This document shows, piece by piece, positions 1 through 10,169 of a stretch of 64,000 bases of DNA. The translations under genes and the position numbers were made by a program. Positions within the stretch are counted from its first letter, which is position 1. Each line of letters begins with the position of its first letter. Where the stretch lies: NCBI GenBank assembly GCA_900112785.1, contig FONB01000008.1, positions 62,001 to 126,000 on the forward strand. The letters are read 5' to 3'. The DNA is from Phytobacter palmae. Lineage in GTDB: Bacteria; Pseudomonadota; Gammaproteobacteria; Enterobacterales; Enterobacteriaceae. The notes beneath the pieces are model-generated. The model was not told the origin of the DNA and ran no database searches. It saw only the letters and a list, made by a program, of their open reading frames with translations.

Positions 1-44
1 AAACCAGCCAGTGCCACTGCAATCGCGATAGCTGTCTTTTTCAT
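1..44 (-). CDS. ompA: Outer membrane protein A, 5' end only
   Basis: Only the first 14 codons are inside the window; the gene runs off the left edge. The reverse strand from 44 reads MKKTAIAIAVALAG, the start of the OmpA signal peptide. OmpA is the abundant beta-barrel porin that tethers the outer membrane to peptidoglycan. An AACGAGG Shine-Dalgarno lies just upstream of the ATG. Its neighbour is sulA on the same strand, as in E. coli. Identification rests on the signal peptide, the leader and the synteny. Confidence 0.93.
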   Translation of the reverse strand, partial: MKKTAIAIAVALAG

Positions 45-240
45 TTTTTGCGCCTCGTTATCATCCAAAAATCGCCATGAAAATCTCGATGAGAAGTCAC
101 GGTTAAATCCTTCACCGGGGGCATTGCTCATCAGTCCCTATAGAGATATCTTCACGATATCTTTGGCTTATGCCGAGCACCCCTGGCGATGTAAAGTCTA
201 CAACGTAGTTGGAAACTTACAAGTGTGAAGTCCGTCAGGC
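45..240 (-). promoter_or_regulatory. ompA promoter and long structured leader
   Basis: This stretch between sulA and ompA contains the ompA promoter (around 185-235) and a leader of more than 100 nucleotides with inverted-repeat segments such as GGTGCTCGGCATAAGCC on the reverse strand. In E. coli the ompA leader stabilises the mRNA and its ribosome-binding region pairs with the sRNA MicA. The segment before the ATG here resembles the E. coli one closely. The remaining bases to 410 hold no gene I can see. Confidence 0.7.
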
Positions 241-410
241 ATATGAAAAAAAAGACTTTGTATACACAATATTTAACACTTTTGCGGAACTATTCGCCAG
301 TTCAGTTGCCTTGCAGGTCGCCTGAAACGGGCGTTGGCGGCCTATTTCGCTGATTACACGGCATTGCTTGCCAGACAGAAAAATAATGCCAGGATTTATC
401 TTAATTTTAC

Positions 411-911
411 TCAATGATACAAATTTGAGTGAATTTTTATCCCTGAATGCTGTCTCGCAGCGAGAGGATTGCATCGTACTGGCCGCATTACGAAGCCTAT
501 TGCGTTCCCTTCTTCCGCAGCTATCGCCAGACGGTGATGTTCTTCTTCGGTCAATTCTTCGGCATGCCAGCCAATCACAACGCTATAGTTGCCGGTACGT
601 AATGCACGAATCATCGACTCCAGGGTAAGGCAGGGGGAAAGCTGGCTGATTTGCATAACTTTAGTCAGCGGCAGGCCTGCAGACAACACCCATTCACGGC
701 TTAATTTTTGTTGCGGCGTTAACCAGAGCTGCCAGCGCGATTGTTGACCCAGTTGCTGTAATAACGGCAACAGCAGCAATTGTGTCATGCCAGGCTGATC
801 TTCACGATAAACCACTTCACTGATCAGACCCGTAGAAGCCTCAATGCTCCCTGCGCTGTGTGCGGAAAGAAATTGTGTTGAACGATTTGCACGGTTTAAT
901 GAATGGTACAT
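411..911 (-). CDS. sulA: SOS cell division inhibitor SulA
   Basis: SulA binds FtsZ and blocks septation during the SOS response until Lon degrades it. The protein has 166 residues, close to the 169 of E. coli. It shows the conserved central block around [13 protein letters not shown] and the C-terminal SNLYH tail that Lon recognises. The frame stays open to 968, but the family start MYHSLN at 911 is chosen because it sits just downstream of the LexA box; the longer frame would place the operator inside the gene. It lies upstream of ompA on the same strand and divergent from sxy. Confidence 0.95.
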   Translation of the reverse strand: MYHSLNRANRSTQFLSAHSAGSIEASTGLISEVVYREDQPGMTQLLLLPLLQQLGQQSRWQLWLTPQQKLSREWVLSAGLPLTKVMQISQLSPCLTLESMIRALRTGNYSVVIGWHAEELTEEEHHRLAIAAEEGNAIGFVMRPVRCNPLAARQHSGIKIHSNLYH

Positions 912-932
912 GATCAACCCAGCCCTGTTAGT

Positions 933-952
933 TACTGTATAAACATACAGTA
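933..952. promoter_or_regulatory. LexA box of sulA
   Basis: The 20-base palindrome TACTGTATAAACATACAGTA matches the LexA consensus CTG-N10-CAG with flanking TA steps. It lies about 22 bases before the sulA ATG, where it would overlap the promoter, so sulA should be SOS-inducible. Confidence 0.92.
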
Positions 953-1129
953 ACCCCTGGGCGTTCAAAGATCAACCTCATTTTCTGAAAGCATCTCGCA
1001 ATTTTGTCTGGTATTGCGATGAAGCCGCAAAATTTTCTTGCCGTGTTGCGTGCACTTGCCTATGTTCCTCAGTAGCGGATCGGTTAACAGAATTAATGTT
1101 TTTACTCCATGATTTACAAGGGAATAATC

Positions 1130-1735
1130 ATGAAAAACATATCGTATCAAAGGATCTATCAGTCACGGGAATACCTCGCACCTTTGGGAAAAATTCGCTT
1201 TCGCGCGCATTTTGGTGGCTACAGTTTATCGATAGACAACACCGTGTTTGCGATGATTTCAGAGGGAGAGTTATACCTTCGTGCCTGCGAGGAGAGTGCG
1301 CAGTATCGGGTAACAAAGAGTTCACCACTTCTGACAATACAGAAGCGTGGCCGCGCTGTTTCGCTTAACTATTACTTTGTTGATGAACATCTTTGGAGTG
1401 ATTTGCCAACATTGCTGCGGCTTTCTTCGCAATCGCTCGCGGCGGCTCGTGAGGAAAAAACGGCACGCGATACACCTCATCGCCTTAAGGATCTACCAAA
1501 CATAAACTTTCAACTTGAGATGATGCTTTTCGACGCCGGTATACCGGACGTACGTATGCTGCGGCATCTGGGCGCTAAAGCGTGTTGGTTGCGTTTGAAG
1601 GCGATGAACAAACATATGGGTATCAAGGTGCTGCTGGGCCTGGAAGGGGCAATCATCGGGCTGCATGAGGCCGCACTCCCGGCGTTGAGACGCCAGGAGT
1701 TAATCGACTGGTACCACGAGGTTGGGCAGAAATAA
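1130..1735 (+). CDS. sxy: Competence and CRP-S regulator Sxy (TfoX)
   Basis: Sxy works with CRP at CRP-S promoters of DNA-uptake genes. The 201-residue protein has the N-terminal TfoX domain (about 10-105, with LGKIRFRAHFGGYSLSIDNT) and the C-terminal helix-hairpin-helix-like domain (about 115-190, with LPNINFQLEMML and LRHLGAKACWLRL). MKNISYQRIY at 1130 matches the E. coli start better than the ATG at 1109. It is divergent from sulA and convergent with yccS, which ends 11 bases downstream. The leader of more than 100 bases is regulatory in E. coli sxy. Confidence 0.93.
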   Translation: MKNISYQRIYQSREYLAPLGKIRFRAHFGGYSLSIDNTVFAMISEGELYLRACEESAQYRVTKSSPLLTIQKRGRAVSLNYYFVDEHLWSDLPTLLRLSSQSLAAAREEKTARDTPHRLKDLPNINFQLEMMLFDAGIPDVRMLRHLGAKACWLRLKAMNKHMGIKVLLGLEGAIIGLHEAALPALRRQELIDWYHEVGQK

Positions 1736-1746
1736 AAAGAGGAGTG

Positions 1747-3876
1747 TCAGGTCATAATCTGCCGCTGTAAACGGCACATCTCTGGCAGAAGTGCGATAAG
1801 CAACCCAATTTGTTGCAATACAAGTGGTTCTTTGCTGTCGGGCCGTGGCTCAAGATGCTTAATGCGTCGCGATAAATCTGCCAGTGTCAACTGTACGCGC
1901 TCTTCATCAGCGGGCTGGTGGTGAAGGGCGTCATCAACATAACAGACGGCATCATCCAGCAAACGAAGGATCGCAGGGTGAGTCAGTTGTTCGCGATGTG
2001 CGCCAAGGGCAGAGATATAGCTGGTACAGGTATGATTCAGGCAAAGTAAACGAAATGCCACTTCACGCAACTCAGGTGTGGCGCCAGGTTCTGATGCCAT
2101 ATTGGAGACCACCGAGGCCAGTTCGGCATCTCTGTTATAAGCGTTTCTGCGGGCAACGCGGTACGCCAGGCGGTTGTCGCGGCCCTGATGATATTGTTCA
2201 AGAATTGCATCCAGATAACGGCAATTGGCATCGAATGCTTGCCCGGTCACGCGTGCCAAATTGCGAAAACGCCAGTCAGGCCAGATAAAACTCACCGCAG
2301 CCCATGCGATGGCACATCCGATGATTGTGTCAATCACTCGCGGCATGGCGACTTCGAAACCTTCGCCGAGTAAATTAAAGCACAGCAGCACCAGTAATGT
2401 GATGAACATGGTGGCCTGCGCGTATTGTACAAGACGAAAGGCGAAAAAAAGCACGCCGGTGACGACGATTAGTATCAGTTGCCCTTCCAGCGAGGGAACA
2501 AAATAAAGTACGGGAAGGCCGAGGGCGATACCTGCAATGGTACCGACGATACGCAGCGTGAGACGGTGGCGCGTGGCGTTATAGTTAGGCTGACAGACAA
2601 ACAGACTGGTGAGCAAAATCCAGTATCCGTGGTGCAAACCGGTAATTTGTATGATGGCATAGCCCGCACACAGTACAACAGACATCCGCACGGCATGGCG
2701 AAACAGTGCCGATTCCGGCGTAAGGTTATTGCGTAAACGCAGCCAGATATCGCTCAGTCCATGCAGGCTGTCATCTGCAAGTAAGTTTTCTGTTTCGTTT
2801 TTCTGCGTTGTTTGCGGTTGCCCGGACTCTATACTCGCCAGCTGTGCATCTATGGCGCGGAGATTGTCGAGTAAAAATCCCAGTGCTTTCAGTTGTTCAG
2901 ACGACGTCGTACCGCTGGCACGAATGCGATCTAACGCTGCATCAAGGTGTATAAATGCCCGCTCGAAGCGGTGGTCATGCTGGTAAGGTGTACGAAGAAG
3001 GATGGCATGAGCGAGCCTTGCGCAGGCCTGAGATTGCAGTGTAATCAACCGCTGAAAACGGAACATCACATCGCTGTAGCGAAAATGTTCCCTCAGTGCC
3101 TGGTACTGTATATGAGAAGAACTGGCGCGTTCATGAATGTCCTGTGCGGCAAAATAATAATGCAACGTACGCCGGGTTCCCCGTTGTCCGCGATCGCCGC
3201 GAAGGCGGGTCAAAAGTGACGCTTTCGTCTGGTTTAGTGTTGACACCAATTGGCCGTTGGCCAACGCCAGCTCGTAAAGCGGGGCCTGACTTTCCTCCTC
3301 AATATCCGGATCAAACAGTCGCGCTTTAAGTTCCAGATACTGAGATAACTGCTCGTAACAGCGAGCCAGATTATCCTGTAGTGGACGGATGGGGAAAACA
3401 AGGTGTCCAACCAGCGTCAAGACGTTAAACCAGATGGCGCCCGCCAGGAGTAAAAGTGGCTGCTGATACCATGCGGTATATAACGTGGTTCCAAGCATTG
3501 TATAGATAGCGATAAGCAATGCGCCGAACGCAATAGTGGCGTAGCGTTGCCCGAGACCTCCAAGCAAAATGAACCCAATGGTTGAGGTGATAAGCCCAAT
3601 GGCAAATAACCACGGCCAGGGAAACAAAAGCTCGACCGACGCCGAGGCGATAAAAAACGAAATCAGGGTAATGATTAAATTGCGAAGACGGCCTGTCAGA
3701 CGATCATCGAGATCCGCCAGCGCCGCAGCAACGACGCCCAGGGTTAAAGGGATCGTCAGTTTCGCGTCGCCAAGCAGCCACGGCAAGGCCGCTGTTCCGC
3801 TTAGCGCAAGAAAGATTCGGATGTTATATAGCCAGGCACTGTTCCAGGTGTACCGGCGAAGGAGGGGGCTTAGCAT
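1747..3876 (-). CDS. yccS: Inner membrane protein YccS (YccS/YhfK family)
   Basis: A 709-residue inner membrane protein of the aromatic-acid exporter-like (FUSC) superfamily. It has two clusters of membrane segments (about residues 15-160 and 395-520) separated by a soluble region, then a long cytoplasmic C-terminal helical domain. Its transport substrate is not established. The frame is open to 4056, but that would run into yccF; MLSPLLRRYTWN at 3876 matches the E. coli start. It lies 16 bases after yccF on the same strand, probably as one operon. Confidence 0.93.
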   Translation of the reverse strand: MLSPLLRRYTWNSAWLYNIRIFLALSGTAALPWLLGDAKLTIPLTLGVVAAALADLDDRLTGRLRNLIITLISFFIASASVELLFPWPWLFAIGLITSTIGFILLGGLGQRYATIAFGALLIAIYTMLGTTLYTAWYQQPLLLLAGAIWFNVLTLVGHLVFPIRPLQDNLARCYEQLSQYLELKARLFDPDIEEESQAPLYELALANGQLVSTLNQTKASLLTRLRGDRGQRGTRRTLHYYFAAQDIHERASSSHIQYQALREHFRYSDVMFRFQRLITLQSQACARLAHAILLRTPYQHDHRFERAFIHLDAALDRIRASGTTSSEQLKALGFLLDNLRAIDAQLASIESGQPQTTQKNETENLLADDSLHGLSDIWLRLRNNLTPESALFRHAVRMSVVLCAGYAIIQITGLHHGYWILLTSLFVCQPNYNATRHRLTLRIVGTIAGIALGLPVLYFVPSLEGQLILIVVTGVLFFAFRLVQYAQATMFITLLVLLCFNLLGEGFEVAMPRVIDTIIGCAIAWAAVSFIWPDWRFRNLARVTGQAFDANCRYLDAILEQYHQGRDNRLAYRVARRNAYNRDAELASVVSNMASEPGATPELREVAFRLLCLNHTCTSYISALGAHREQLTHPAILRLLDDAVCYVDDALHHQPADEERVQLTLADLSRRIKHLEPRPDSKEPLVLQQIGLLIALLPEMCRLQRQIMT

Positions 3877-3892
3877 AGTATTCGTGACTCGT

Positions 3893-4339
3893 TTACGGGA
3901 AACGGCGGCGAGCATTGGCTTCGCGCGCGGCACGGGCCACTTCAACCGACACAACACGGCGACCAACCGGCCATATGGCGATTGCCGCAATTTTAAAATT
4001 GGCGATACCAACCGGGATACCGATGATAGTGATGCACTGAGTAATCCCTGCCACAATGTGCATCACGCAGAGCCACCAGCCAAAGAGCACGAACCAGAGA
4101 ATATTGAGCACGGTCCCGCCAGCATTCATGAGAGTATTTTTACTATCAGGGTTCAGTTCATCGACATGCACAGCTTCATTGCCCCAGGGGATCAGCGACA
4201 GTTTGGTGATTTCCCAACAGGAGCGTGTGAGCGGCAGGGTAATAACCAATGCAACACTTAAAATGGTTGCCAGTAGCCAGCCGAGTGTGGTGGCAAAACC
4301 GCCAAGGATAAAGTTCAGGATATTCAGAACGGTACGCAT
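3893..4339 (-). CDS. yccF: Inner membrane protein YccF
   Basis: A 148-residue membrane protein with two copies of the YccF domain. Each copy carries a hydrophobic pair of helices and a short conserved loop (residues about 5-55 and 72-130; LNILNFILGG and LNILWFVLFGWW mark the two starts). Its function is not known. It is the first gene of the yccF-yccS pair and is divergent from helD, as in E. coli. The C-terminal REANARRRFP tail is basic and probably cytoplasmic. Confidence 0.93.
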   Translation of the reverse strand: MRTVLNILNFILGGFATTLGWLLATILSVALVITLPLTRSCWEITKLSLIPWGNEAVHVDELNPDSKNTLMNAGGTVLNILWFVLFGWWLCVMHIVAGITQCITIIGIPVGIANFKIAAIAIWPVGRRVVSVEVARAAREANARRRFP

Positions 4340-4462
4340 ATTACCTCAATGCTATTCTGTCAGAGAATTGACCTGACAATTGTAACGATTTTTTGGGCTG
4401 GAGCACGTATTCTCTGGCGGTTAAACTGGCAAGCACAGTCATAAGCTGAAAAAGGATGTGTG

Positions 4463-6517
4463 ATGGAACTAAAAGCGACTTCATTGGGAAAGCGGCTGGC
4501 GCAGCATCCATATGATCGAGTGGTCATCCTCAATGCGGGCGTGAAGGTTTCAGGTGATCGACATGAATACCTTATCCCCTTTAATCAGCTGCTGGCAATC
4601 GAGTGTAAGCGTGGTCTGGTATGGGGTGAGCTGGAATTCGTTCTGGCAGATAATAAAGTCGTTCGTTTGCACGGTACCGAATGGAATGAAACACAGCGTT
4701 TTTATCAGCATCTGAATGAACGTTGGATGGCATGGAGCACGGAGATGAGCGAGGTGGCTGCGGGAGTGCTCTCTGAACAACTCGCGGACATTTCCGGGCG
4801 TATGGATCAGGAAAAGTGGCTCACTCGCGCGCAGCTTAAAGGTGTTCAGCAACAGCTTCTTAAGGCGTTCGATGCGTTGCCTGTTCCCACCAGCCGACTT
4901 GAATCTTTTGCTAACTGCAGGGATCTGTGGCGGCAATGCCAGGCCTGGTTAAAAGATACAGAGGCTGCACGAGCGCAACATAATCAAAACTGGACCGACA
5001 AAATGCTGGTTCAGTACGAGACATTTTTTAAAAATATCGAAAGTTCGCCGCTCAATCCGGCACAGGCAAGGGCGGTGGTCAATGGTGAAAACGCGCTGCT
5101 GGTACTCGCCGGGGCGGGCAGCGGTAAAACCTCGGTACTGGTGGCGCGTGCAGGCTGGCTGTTGCTCCGCGGCGAGGCGGCAGCGGAGCAGATCCTGCTG
5201 TTGGCCTTTGGCCGAAAAGCCGCGCAAGAGATGGATGAGCGGATTCGTGAGCGATTGCATACGGAAGACATCACTGCACGCACGTTTCATGCGCTGGCGT
5301 TATACATCATCCAGCAAGGTGGTAAAAAAGCGCCTGAAATTAGCAAACTTGAGAACGATACCCGGGCACGACAAACACTCTTGCTGAAAGCCTGGCAAGC
5401 CCAGTGCGCAGAGAAAAAGGCGCAGGCAAAAGGCTGGCGACAGTGGCTGGAAGAGGAGTTGCAGTGGGAGCTTACGGAAGGCGCTTTCTGGAATGATGAA
5501 AAAATAGAGCGTCGGATGGGTACCCGACTGGATCGCTGGGTTAGCCTGATGCGTATGCATGGTGGCAGTCAGGCTGAAATGATTGATTCGGCGCCGGAAG
5601 AGGTACGCACGCTTTTCAGCAAGCGGGTCAAACTCATGGCGCCCCTGCTGAAAGCCTGGAAAACTGCGCTTAAAGCGGAAAACGCTGTCGATTTTTCCGG
5701 ATTAATTCATCAGGCGATTAACGTGCTGGATAAAGGTCGTTTTGTCAGTCCCTGGAAGCATATCCTGGTGGATGAGTTTCAGGACATTTCACCGCAACGC
5801 GCCGCGCTGCTGGCCGCATTACGGCGGCAAAATTCGCAAACCACCTTGTTTGCGGTCGGTGATGACTGGCAGGCTATTTACCGTTTCAGCGGCGCGCAAT
5901 TGTCTCTGACCACAGCGTTTCATGACTATTTTGGCGAAGGCGATCTGTGCGCGCTGGATACCACCTATCGCTTTAATACGCGTATTGGCGAAGTCGCAAA
6001 TGGATTTATTCAGCAGAATCCCCACCAGCTTAATAAACCCCTGAACAGCCTGAGCGCCGGGGATAAAAATGCGGTGACATTGCTGGCGGTAGACCAACTT
6101 GATGCGCTTCTCGATAAACTCAGCGGCTACGCCACCGAGGAGGATCGTATTCTTGTGCTGGCGCGTTATCACCACGGTAAACCCGCCAGTCTGGAGAAAG
6201 CCGCCACCCGCTGGCCAAAACTGCAGCTCGATTTTATGACTATTCACGCCAGCAAAGGGCAGCAGGCAGAGTATGTGATTGTGCTGGGGTTGCATGAAGG
6301 GCAGGACGGTTTTCCGGCTCCTGCCCGTGAATCCATTATGGAGCAGGCCCTGTTACCGGTGCCGGAGGACTTCCCTGACGCCGAAGAGCGTCGTTTGTTG
6401 TATGTCGCCATCACCCGAGCACGTAAGCGTGTCTGGTTGCTGTTTGATAAAGAAAACCCGTCGCGATTCGTTGAGGCGCTCAGGCAGCTTAATGTGCCAG
6501 TAGCGAAAAAACCCTGA
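4463..6517 (+). CDS. helD: DNA helicase IV
   Basis: A 684-residue superfamily 1 3'-to-5' helicase. The N-terminal HelD-specific region (1-190) precedes a UvrD-like core. The Walker A motif is GAGSGKT, motif II is ILVDEFQDISPQRAAL, motif III is VGDDWQAIYRFSGA, and motifs V/VI are MTIHASKGQQAEYV and LLYVAITRARKRVW. The ATG at 4463 matches the E. coli MELKAT start; the adjacent GTG at 4460 is less likely. It is divergent from yccF. A hairpin terminator follows immediately. Confidence 0.96.
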   Translation: MELKATSLGKRLAQHPYDRVVILNAGVKVSGDRHEYLIPFNQLLAIECKRGLVWGELEFVLADNKVVRLHGTEWNETQRFYQHLNERWMAWSTEMSEVAAGVLSEQLADISGRMDQEKWLTRAQLKGVQQQLLKAFDALPVPTSRLESFANCRDLWRQCQAWLKDTEAARAQHNQNWTDKMLVQYETFFKNIESSPLNPAQARAVVNGENALLVLAGAGSGKTSVLVARAGWLLLRGEAAAEQILLLAFGRKAAQEMDERIRERLHTEDITARTFHALALYIIQQGGKKAPEISKLENDTRARQTLLLKAWQAQCAEKKAQAKGWRQWLEEELQWELTEGAFWNDEKIERRMGTRLDRWVSLMRMHGGSQAEMIDSAPEEVRTLFSKRVKLMAPLLKAWKTALKAENAVDFSGLIHQAINVLDKGRFVSPWKHILVDEFQDISPQRAALLAALRRQNSQTTLFAVGDDWQAIYRFSGAQLSLTTAFHDYFGEGDLCALDTTYRFNTRIGEVANGFIQQNPHQLNKPLNSLSAGDKNAVTLLAVDQLDALLDKLSGYATEEDRILVLARYHHGKPASLEKAATRWPKLQLDFMTIHASKGQQAEYVIVLGLHEGQDGFPAPARESIMEQALLPVPEDFPDAEERRLLYVAITRARKRVWLLFDKENPSRFVEALRQLNVPVAKKP

Positions 6518-6520
6518 GAA

Positions 6521-6540
6521 CAGGCGGCACCAGCCGCCTG
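6521..6540. terminator. Terminator between helD and mgsA
   Basis: The inverted repeat CAGGCGGC / GCCGCCTG lies in the 29-base gap between the convergent genes helD and mgsA. It could serve both directions. Confidence 0.7.
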
Positions 6541-6546
6541 CAAAGA

Positions 6547-7005
6547 TTATTTCAGACGTTCAGCGAGGTAGCGCTGGTAATCCGGGATGAGGATTTCCAC
6601 ACTTTCCGCGAAACCGGGAGACTGGATAATGAAATCAGCGGTGGAAAGGTTCGTGGCCACCGGAATATTCCACACGGTCGCCAGACGCAGCAGCGCCTTA
6701 ACATCCGGGTCGTGTGGTACTGCATTCAGCGGGTCCCAGAAGAAAATCAGCACATCAATTTTCCCTTCCGAGATGAGTGCTCCAACCTGCTGGTCACCGC
6801 CCATCGGGCCGCTCAACATGGCATTAACTTCAAGACCGGTAGCGCGTTGAATCAGATTCCCGGTTGTCCCTGTGGCATAGAGAACATGATTTGCCAGTTT
6901 GGGCTGATGGCGTTCAACCCATTTCATCAGCATCTGCTTGCAGTGGTCGTGCGCAACCAGTGCGATGTGCTTACGCACGGGTAACGAACGTGTTGTGAGT
7001 TCCAT
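6547..7005 (-). CDS. mgsA: Methylglyoxal synthase
   Basis: MgsA converts dihydroxyacetone phosphate to methylglyoxal and phosphate, a bypass of lower glycolysis under phosphate limitation or sugar-phosphate stress. The 152-residue length is exactly that of E. coli. Visible active-site motifs are ALVAHDHCK near the N terminus, TGTTG for phosphate binding, [12 protein letters not shown], and [10 protein letters not shown] with the catalytic Asp region. It is convergent with helD and followed on the same strand, upstream, by nothing closer than yccT. Confidence 0.97.
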   Translation of the reverse strand: MELTTRSLPVRKHIALVAHDHCKQMLMKWVERHQPKLANHVLYATGTTGNLIQRATGLEVNAMLSGPMGGDQQVGALISEGKIDVLIFFWDPLNAVPHDPDVKALLRLATVWNIPVATNLSTADFIIQSPGFAESVEILIPDYQRYLAERLK

Positions 7006-7116
7006 AATTCGATTCCGTTAATGTAATTTCGCTACAGATTACTGGAAGCACCTGATGCTGCAAGAGAATGGCATAAAAAAATATGGGCTAATGCGCGTAA
7101 TGTTAACTGGCGCGGA

Positions 7117-7779
7117 TCATGACGGGGGTTGTTGCTTAATCCATTGCATAAAACGGTCGCGGGTTTGCGGATCTGCCTGTTGATACCAGAATTTCAGCCG
7201 CTGCTCTGTGAGAGTCTGCGAGTGCGTCTGTGGCGCGTCCAGCTCGGAGACACCGGAGAGCAAAGCGCTGTCGTCGGCCACTATCTGCGCAAATTTGGGC
7301 AGCGAAGCATATTTCCCCGCTTTGTTGTATTGCTCTGTCGCGCGTTCATAGTCAATGACTTTCGTGTTTGCACTGATCTCAAGAATATCCAGTTTCACCG
7401 GAATCGGTGTGGCGTTGCCATCCAGTAAAGCCAGGTGAGGCGTGGCATTAAACGTCTCGGCCGCCTTTTGCGTGTCGATAGCGGGAAGATTGAAATTCAC
7501 CTGGCTGATGCGCTGCGTGTCGAAGGTGGCAATCAGCGGTACGGAAACAAAGAGCCGGGATTCGCGATTCCCGGGCTCCACATTTTTTTCAACCCGGAAT
7601 ACCACCTGATGAACTCCGTTTTCCAGTTCGATACTTTCCGCGCCACGCAGCAGTGAGCTGGACACCTTTTTGCCATCAAGAACCAACAGGTCAATATCAC
7701 CAGACAGACGAAGCGATGTGGCCAGTACATTAACCGGTATCAAACACGTGATAATGAATACTTTCCACCCGCACTTCAT
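7117..7779 (-). CDS. yccT: Exported YccT (DUF2057) protein
   Basis: A 220-residue protein with a signal peptide ([20 protein letters not shown]). It belongs to the DUF2057/YccT family, and the sequence shows [21 protein letters not shown] and [10 protein letters not shown]. In related enterobacteria YccT has been linked to curli control, but the mechanism is uncertain. The frame stays open to 8058, but MKCG at 7779 gives the signal peptide and the E. coli length of 220. It is divergent from yccU. Confidence 0.9.
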   Translation of the reverse strand: MKCGWKVFIITCLIPVNVLATSLRLSGDIDLLVLDGKKVSSSLLRGAESIELENGVHQVVFRVEKNVEPGNRESRLFVSVPLIATFDTQRISQVNFNLPAIDTQKAAETFNATPHLALLDGNATPIPVKLDILEISANTKVIDYERATEQYNKAGKYASLPKFAQIVADDSALLSGVSELDAPQTHSQTLTEQRLKFWYQQADPQTRDRFMQWIKQQPPS

Positions 7780-7932
7780 TGCGCGCTCCCATGATCGCTT
7801 TGCGAAGCAACCTTTCAATATATTTATTAACTTATAGACATATAACCTGCTCGCGCACTCATACTTCTGTATGGGATACATGGTTGTAGCGGAATGTTTG
7901 GCATACACTTTGGAAAACCGCAGGAGGAAACC

Positions 7933-8346
7933 ATGAAAGAGACCGATATCGCCGAGATCCTGAAATCGACACGTACCATCGCGCTGGTGGGGGCCAGTGA
8001 CAAACCTGACCGGCCGAGCTACCGCGTCATGAAATATCTGCTTGATCAGGGCTACCACGTCATTCCGGTATCACCAAAAGTAGCGGGTGAAACGCTTCTG
8101 GGGCAGCAAGGATACGCCACGCTGGCTGACGTGCCGGAAAAGGTGGATATGGTTGACGTATTCCGTAATTCCGAAGCGGCGTGGGGAGTTGCCCAGGAAG
8201 CTATTGCCATTGGTGCAAAAACATTATGGATGCAACTTGGCGTGATCAACGAACAGGCCGCAGTGTTAGCCTGTGAGGCTGGGTTGAAAGTAGTGATGGA
8301 CAGATGTCCCGCGATTGAAATCCCGCGTTTAGGACTCGCAAAATAA
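7933..8346 (+). CDS. yccU: CoA-binding protein YccU
   Basis: A 137-residue Rossmann-fold protein of the CoA_binding_2 family. The nucleotide-binding loop [15 protein letters not shown] is at residues 15-30, and the family motif [13 protein letters not shown] lies in the middle. The biochemical role is unknown. The start at 7933 follows an AGGAGG Shine-Dalgarno and matches the E. coli protein; an in-frame ATG at 7894 would lie before that site. A strong shared terminator separates it from hspQ. Confidence 0.94.
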   Translation: MKETDIAEILKSTRTIALVGASDKPDRPSYRVMKYLLDQGYHVIPVSPKVAGETLLGQQGYATLADVPEKVDMVDVFRNSEAAWGVAQEAIAIGAKTLWMQLGVINEQAAVLACEAGLKVVMDRCPAIEIPRLGLAK

Positions 8347-8347
8347 A

Positions 8348-8370
8348 AACACCCCGCAGCGCGGGGTGTT
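8348..8370. terminator. Bidirectional terminator between yccU and hspQ
   Basis: A perfect stem AACACCCCGC / GCGGGGTGTT with a three-base loop, flanked by A-rich sequence on the left, lies between the convergent genes. Confidence 0.9.
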
Positions 8371-8371
8371 G

Positions 8372-8749
<378 letters not shown>

Positions 8750-9961
8750 TTACATGACGCGACAGGCAAACCCTTTCAGGTACAGTCCTTCCGGGTAGGG
8801 AGCGATCACCGGGTGATCGGCGGCCTGACGGAACTGCTCTATAAATTGTACATCACGACCAGCATCTATTGCGGCATCGGCGATGATTTTCTGAAATAAA
8901 TCTGTGGTCATCAGGCCAGAGCAGGAGAATGTCAGCAACACGCCTCCGGGATTCAACAACTGGATAGCAAGCATGTTGATATCCTTATAGCCGCGGCACG
9001 CGCCCTGAAGCTGACTTTTGTTTTCCACGAACTTTGGCGGATCCATGACGATGACATCAAATTTCTCGCCCTGCTCGCGATATTTGCGCAACAGTTTGAA
9101 GACGTCATCACGGATAAATTCAGCCTTACTGAGATCAAGCTGGTTTAGCTCAACGTTCTTTTTGGCAACGTCCAGCGCTTCCTGTGAGGTGTCCACGCTC
9201 ACCACCTGACGGCAATTACCCATCAGTGCGGACACGGCGAAACCGCCAGTGTAAGAGAAGCAGTTAAGGACACGTTTATCGGCAACGTAACGGCGGGTTG
9301 CCAGGCGGCTGTCGCGTTGATCGAGATAGTATCCGGTTTTGTGACCAGCCTTGATATCGACATACAGCTTCATACCATTTTCTACGATAGGTAGCAGATC
9401 AGGCGGTAACTCACCCACAACCGGACCCTGTGCGAGTTCCAGCCCCTCTTTTTTACGTACTGCAACATCGCTGCGATCGTAGATGGAGCATTGCGGGTAG
9501 AGTGTCTGTAGCGCAGAGATAATGGCCGCGCGCTGATATTCTGCGCCAGCACTCAGCAATTGCAGCACCAGGAAATTACCGAAGCGATCGATGGTAACGC
9601 CCGGTAAACCATCAGATTCACCTGCGATCAGGCGATAGCTGTCCAGTCCGTCGCGCTGTGCCAGCCAGTCGCGCCATTGCTGTGCCTGCTGCAGGCGACG
9701 GGTGATGAACGCGGTGTCGATAATCTCACTTTGATCGAAGGTCCAGACGCGAGCGCGGATTTGCGATTCTGGCGAAAAGGCGCCGCGCGCCAGCCATTTA
9801 CCCTGCGCATCGACGATGTCGATAGTTTCACCGGAACGGGCTTTTCCTTCCATACGGCTTACGGCACCGGAGAACACCCAGGGATGGCGGCGCAGCAAGG
9901 ACTTCTCGCGCCCTTTGGCTAACACTAAACGGGGAAACCTTGCACTTGTAGATTCGGTCAT
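8750..9961 (-). CDS. rlmI: 23S rRNA m5C1962 methyltransferase RlmI
   Basis: RlmI methylates C1962 of 23S rRNA using S-adenosylmethionine. The 403-residue protein has an N-terminal PUA domain (about 8-80), a central EEHEE domain, and a C-terminal Rossmann methyltransferase with the SAM loop [14 protein letters not shown], the acidic strand VVSVDTS and the motif [11 protein letters not shown]. The catalytic cysteine motif FSCSG is near the C terminus. The N terminus is about seven residues longer than in E. coli. It is followed by hspQ. Confidence 0.96.
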   Translation of the reverse strand: MTESTSARFPRLVLAKGREKSLLRRHPWVFSGAVSRMEGKARSGETIDIVDAQGKWLARGAFSPESQIRARVWTFDQSEIIDTAFITRRLQQAQQWRDWLAQRDGLDSYRLIAGESDGLPGVTIDRFGNFLVLQLLSAGAEYQRAAIISALQTLYPQCSIYDRSDVAVRKKEGLELAQGPVVGELPPDLLPIVENGMKLYVDIKAGHKTGYYLDQRDSRLATRRYVADKRVLNCFSYTGGFAVSALMGNCRQVVSVDTSQEALDVAKKNVELNQLDLSKAEFIRDDVFKLLRKYREQGEKFDVIVMDPPKFVENKSQLQGACRGYKDINMLAIQLLNPGGVLLTFSCSGLMTTDLFQKIIADAAIDAGRDVQFIEQFRQAADHPVIAPYPEGLYLKGFACRVM

Positions 9962-10169
9962 ACCGGGGAACCTCTGACGAACGTCAATATTAACCGGGGA
10001 TATCGACCCGGCTCTTGATAATTAAACGGCGCGTAGGGTAGCACACATGCCCGGGTCAGGCATCAGCCAGAAGGGGTGAGCGTTTCGGCACAAAATCAAA
10101 ACGTTCAGGCACAACGTTTATGTACGCTAAACCTTAAATTGTATTTCTCAACATCCACGAGGAAATACA

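Noticed and set aside
1884-4261. Several long open frames antisense to yccS and yccF
   Set aside because: They lie opposite well-conserved genes, have no family match I recognise, and are typical shadows in GC-rich coding DNA.
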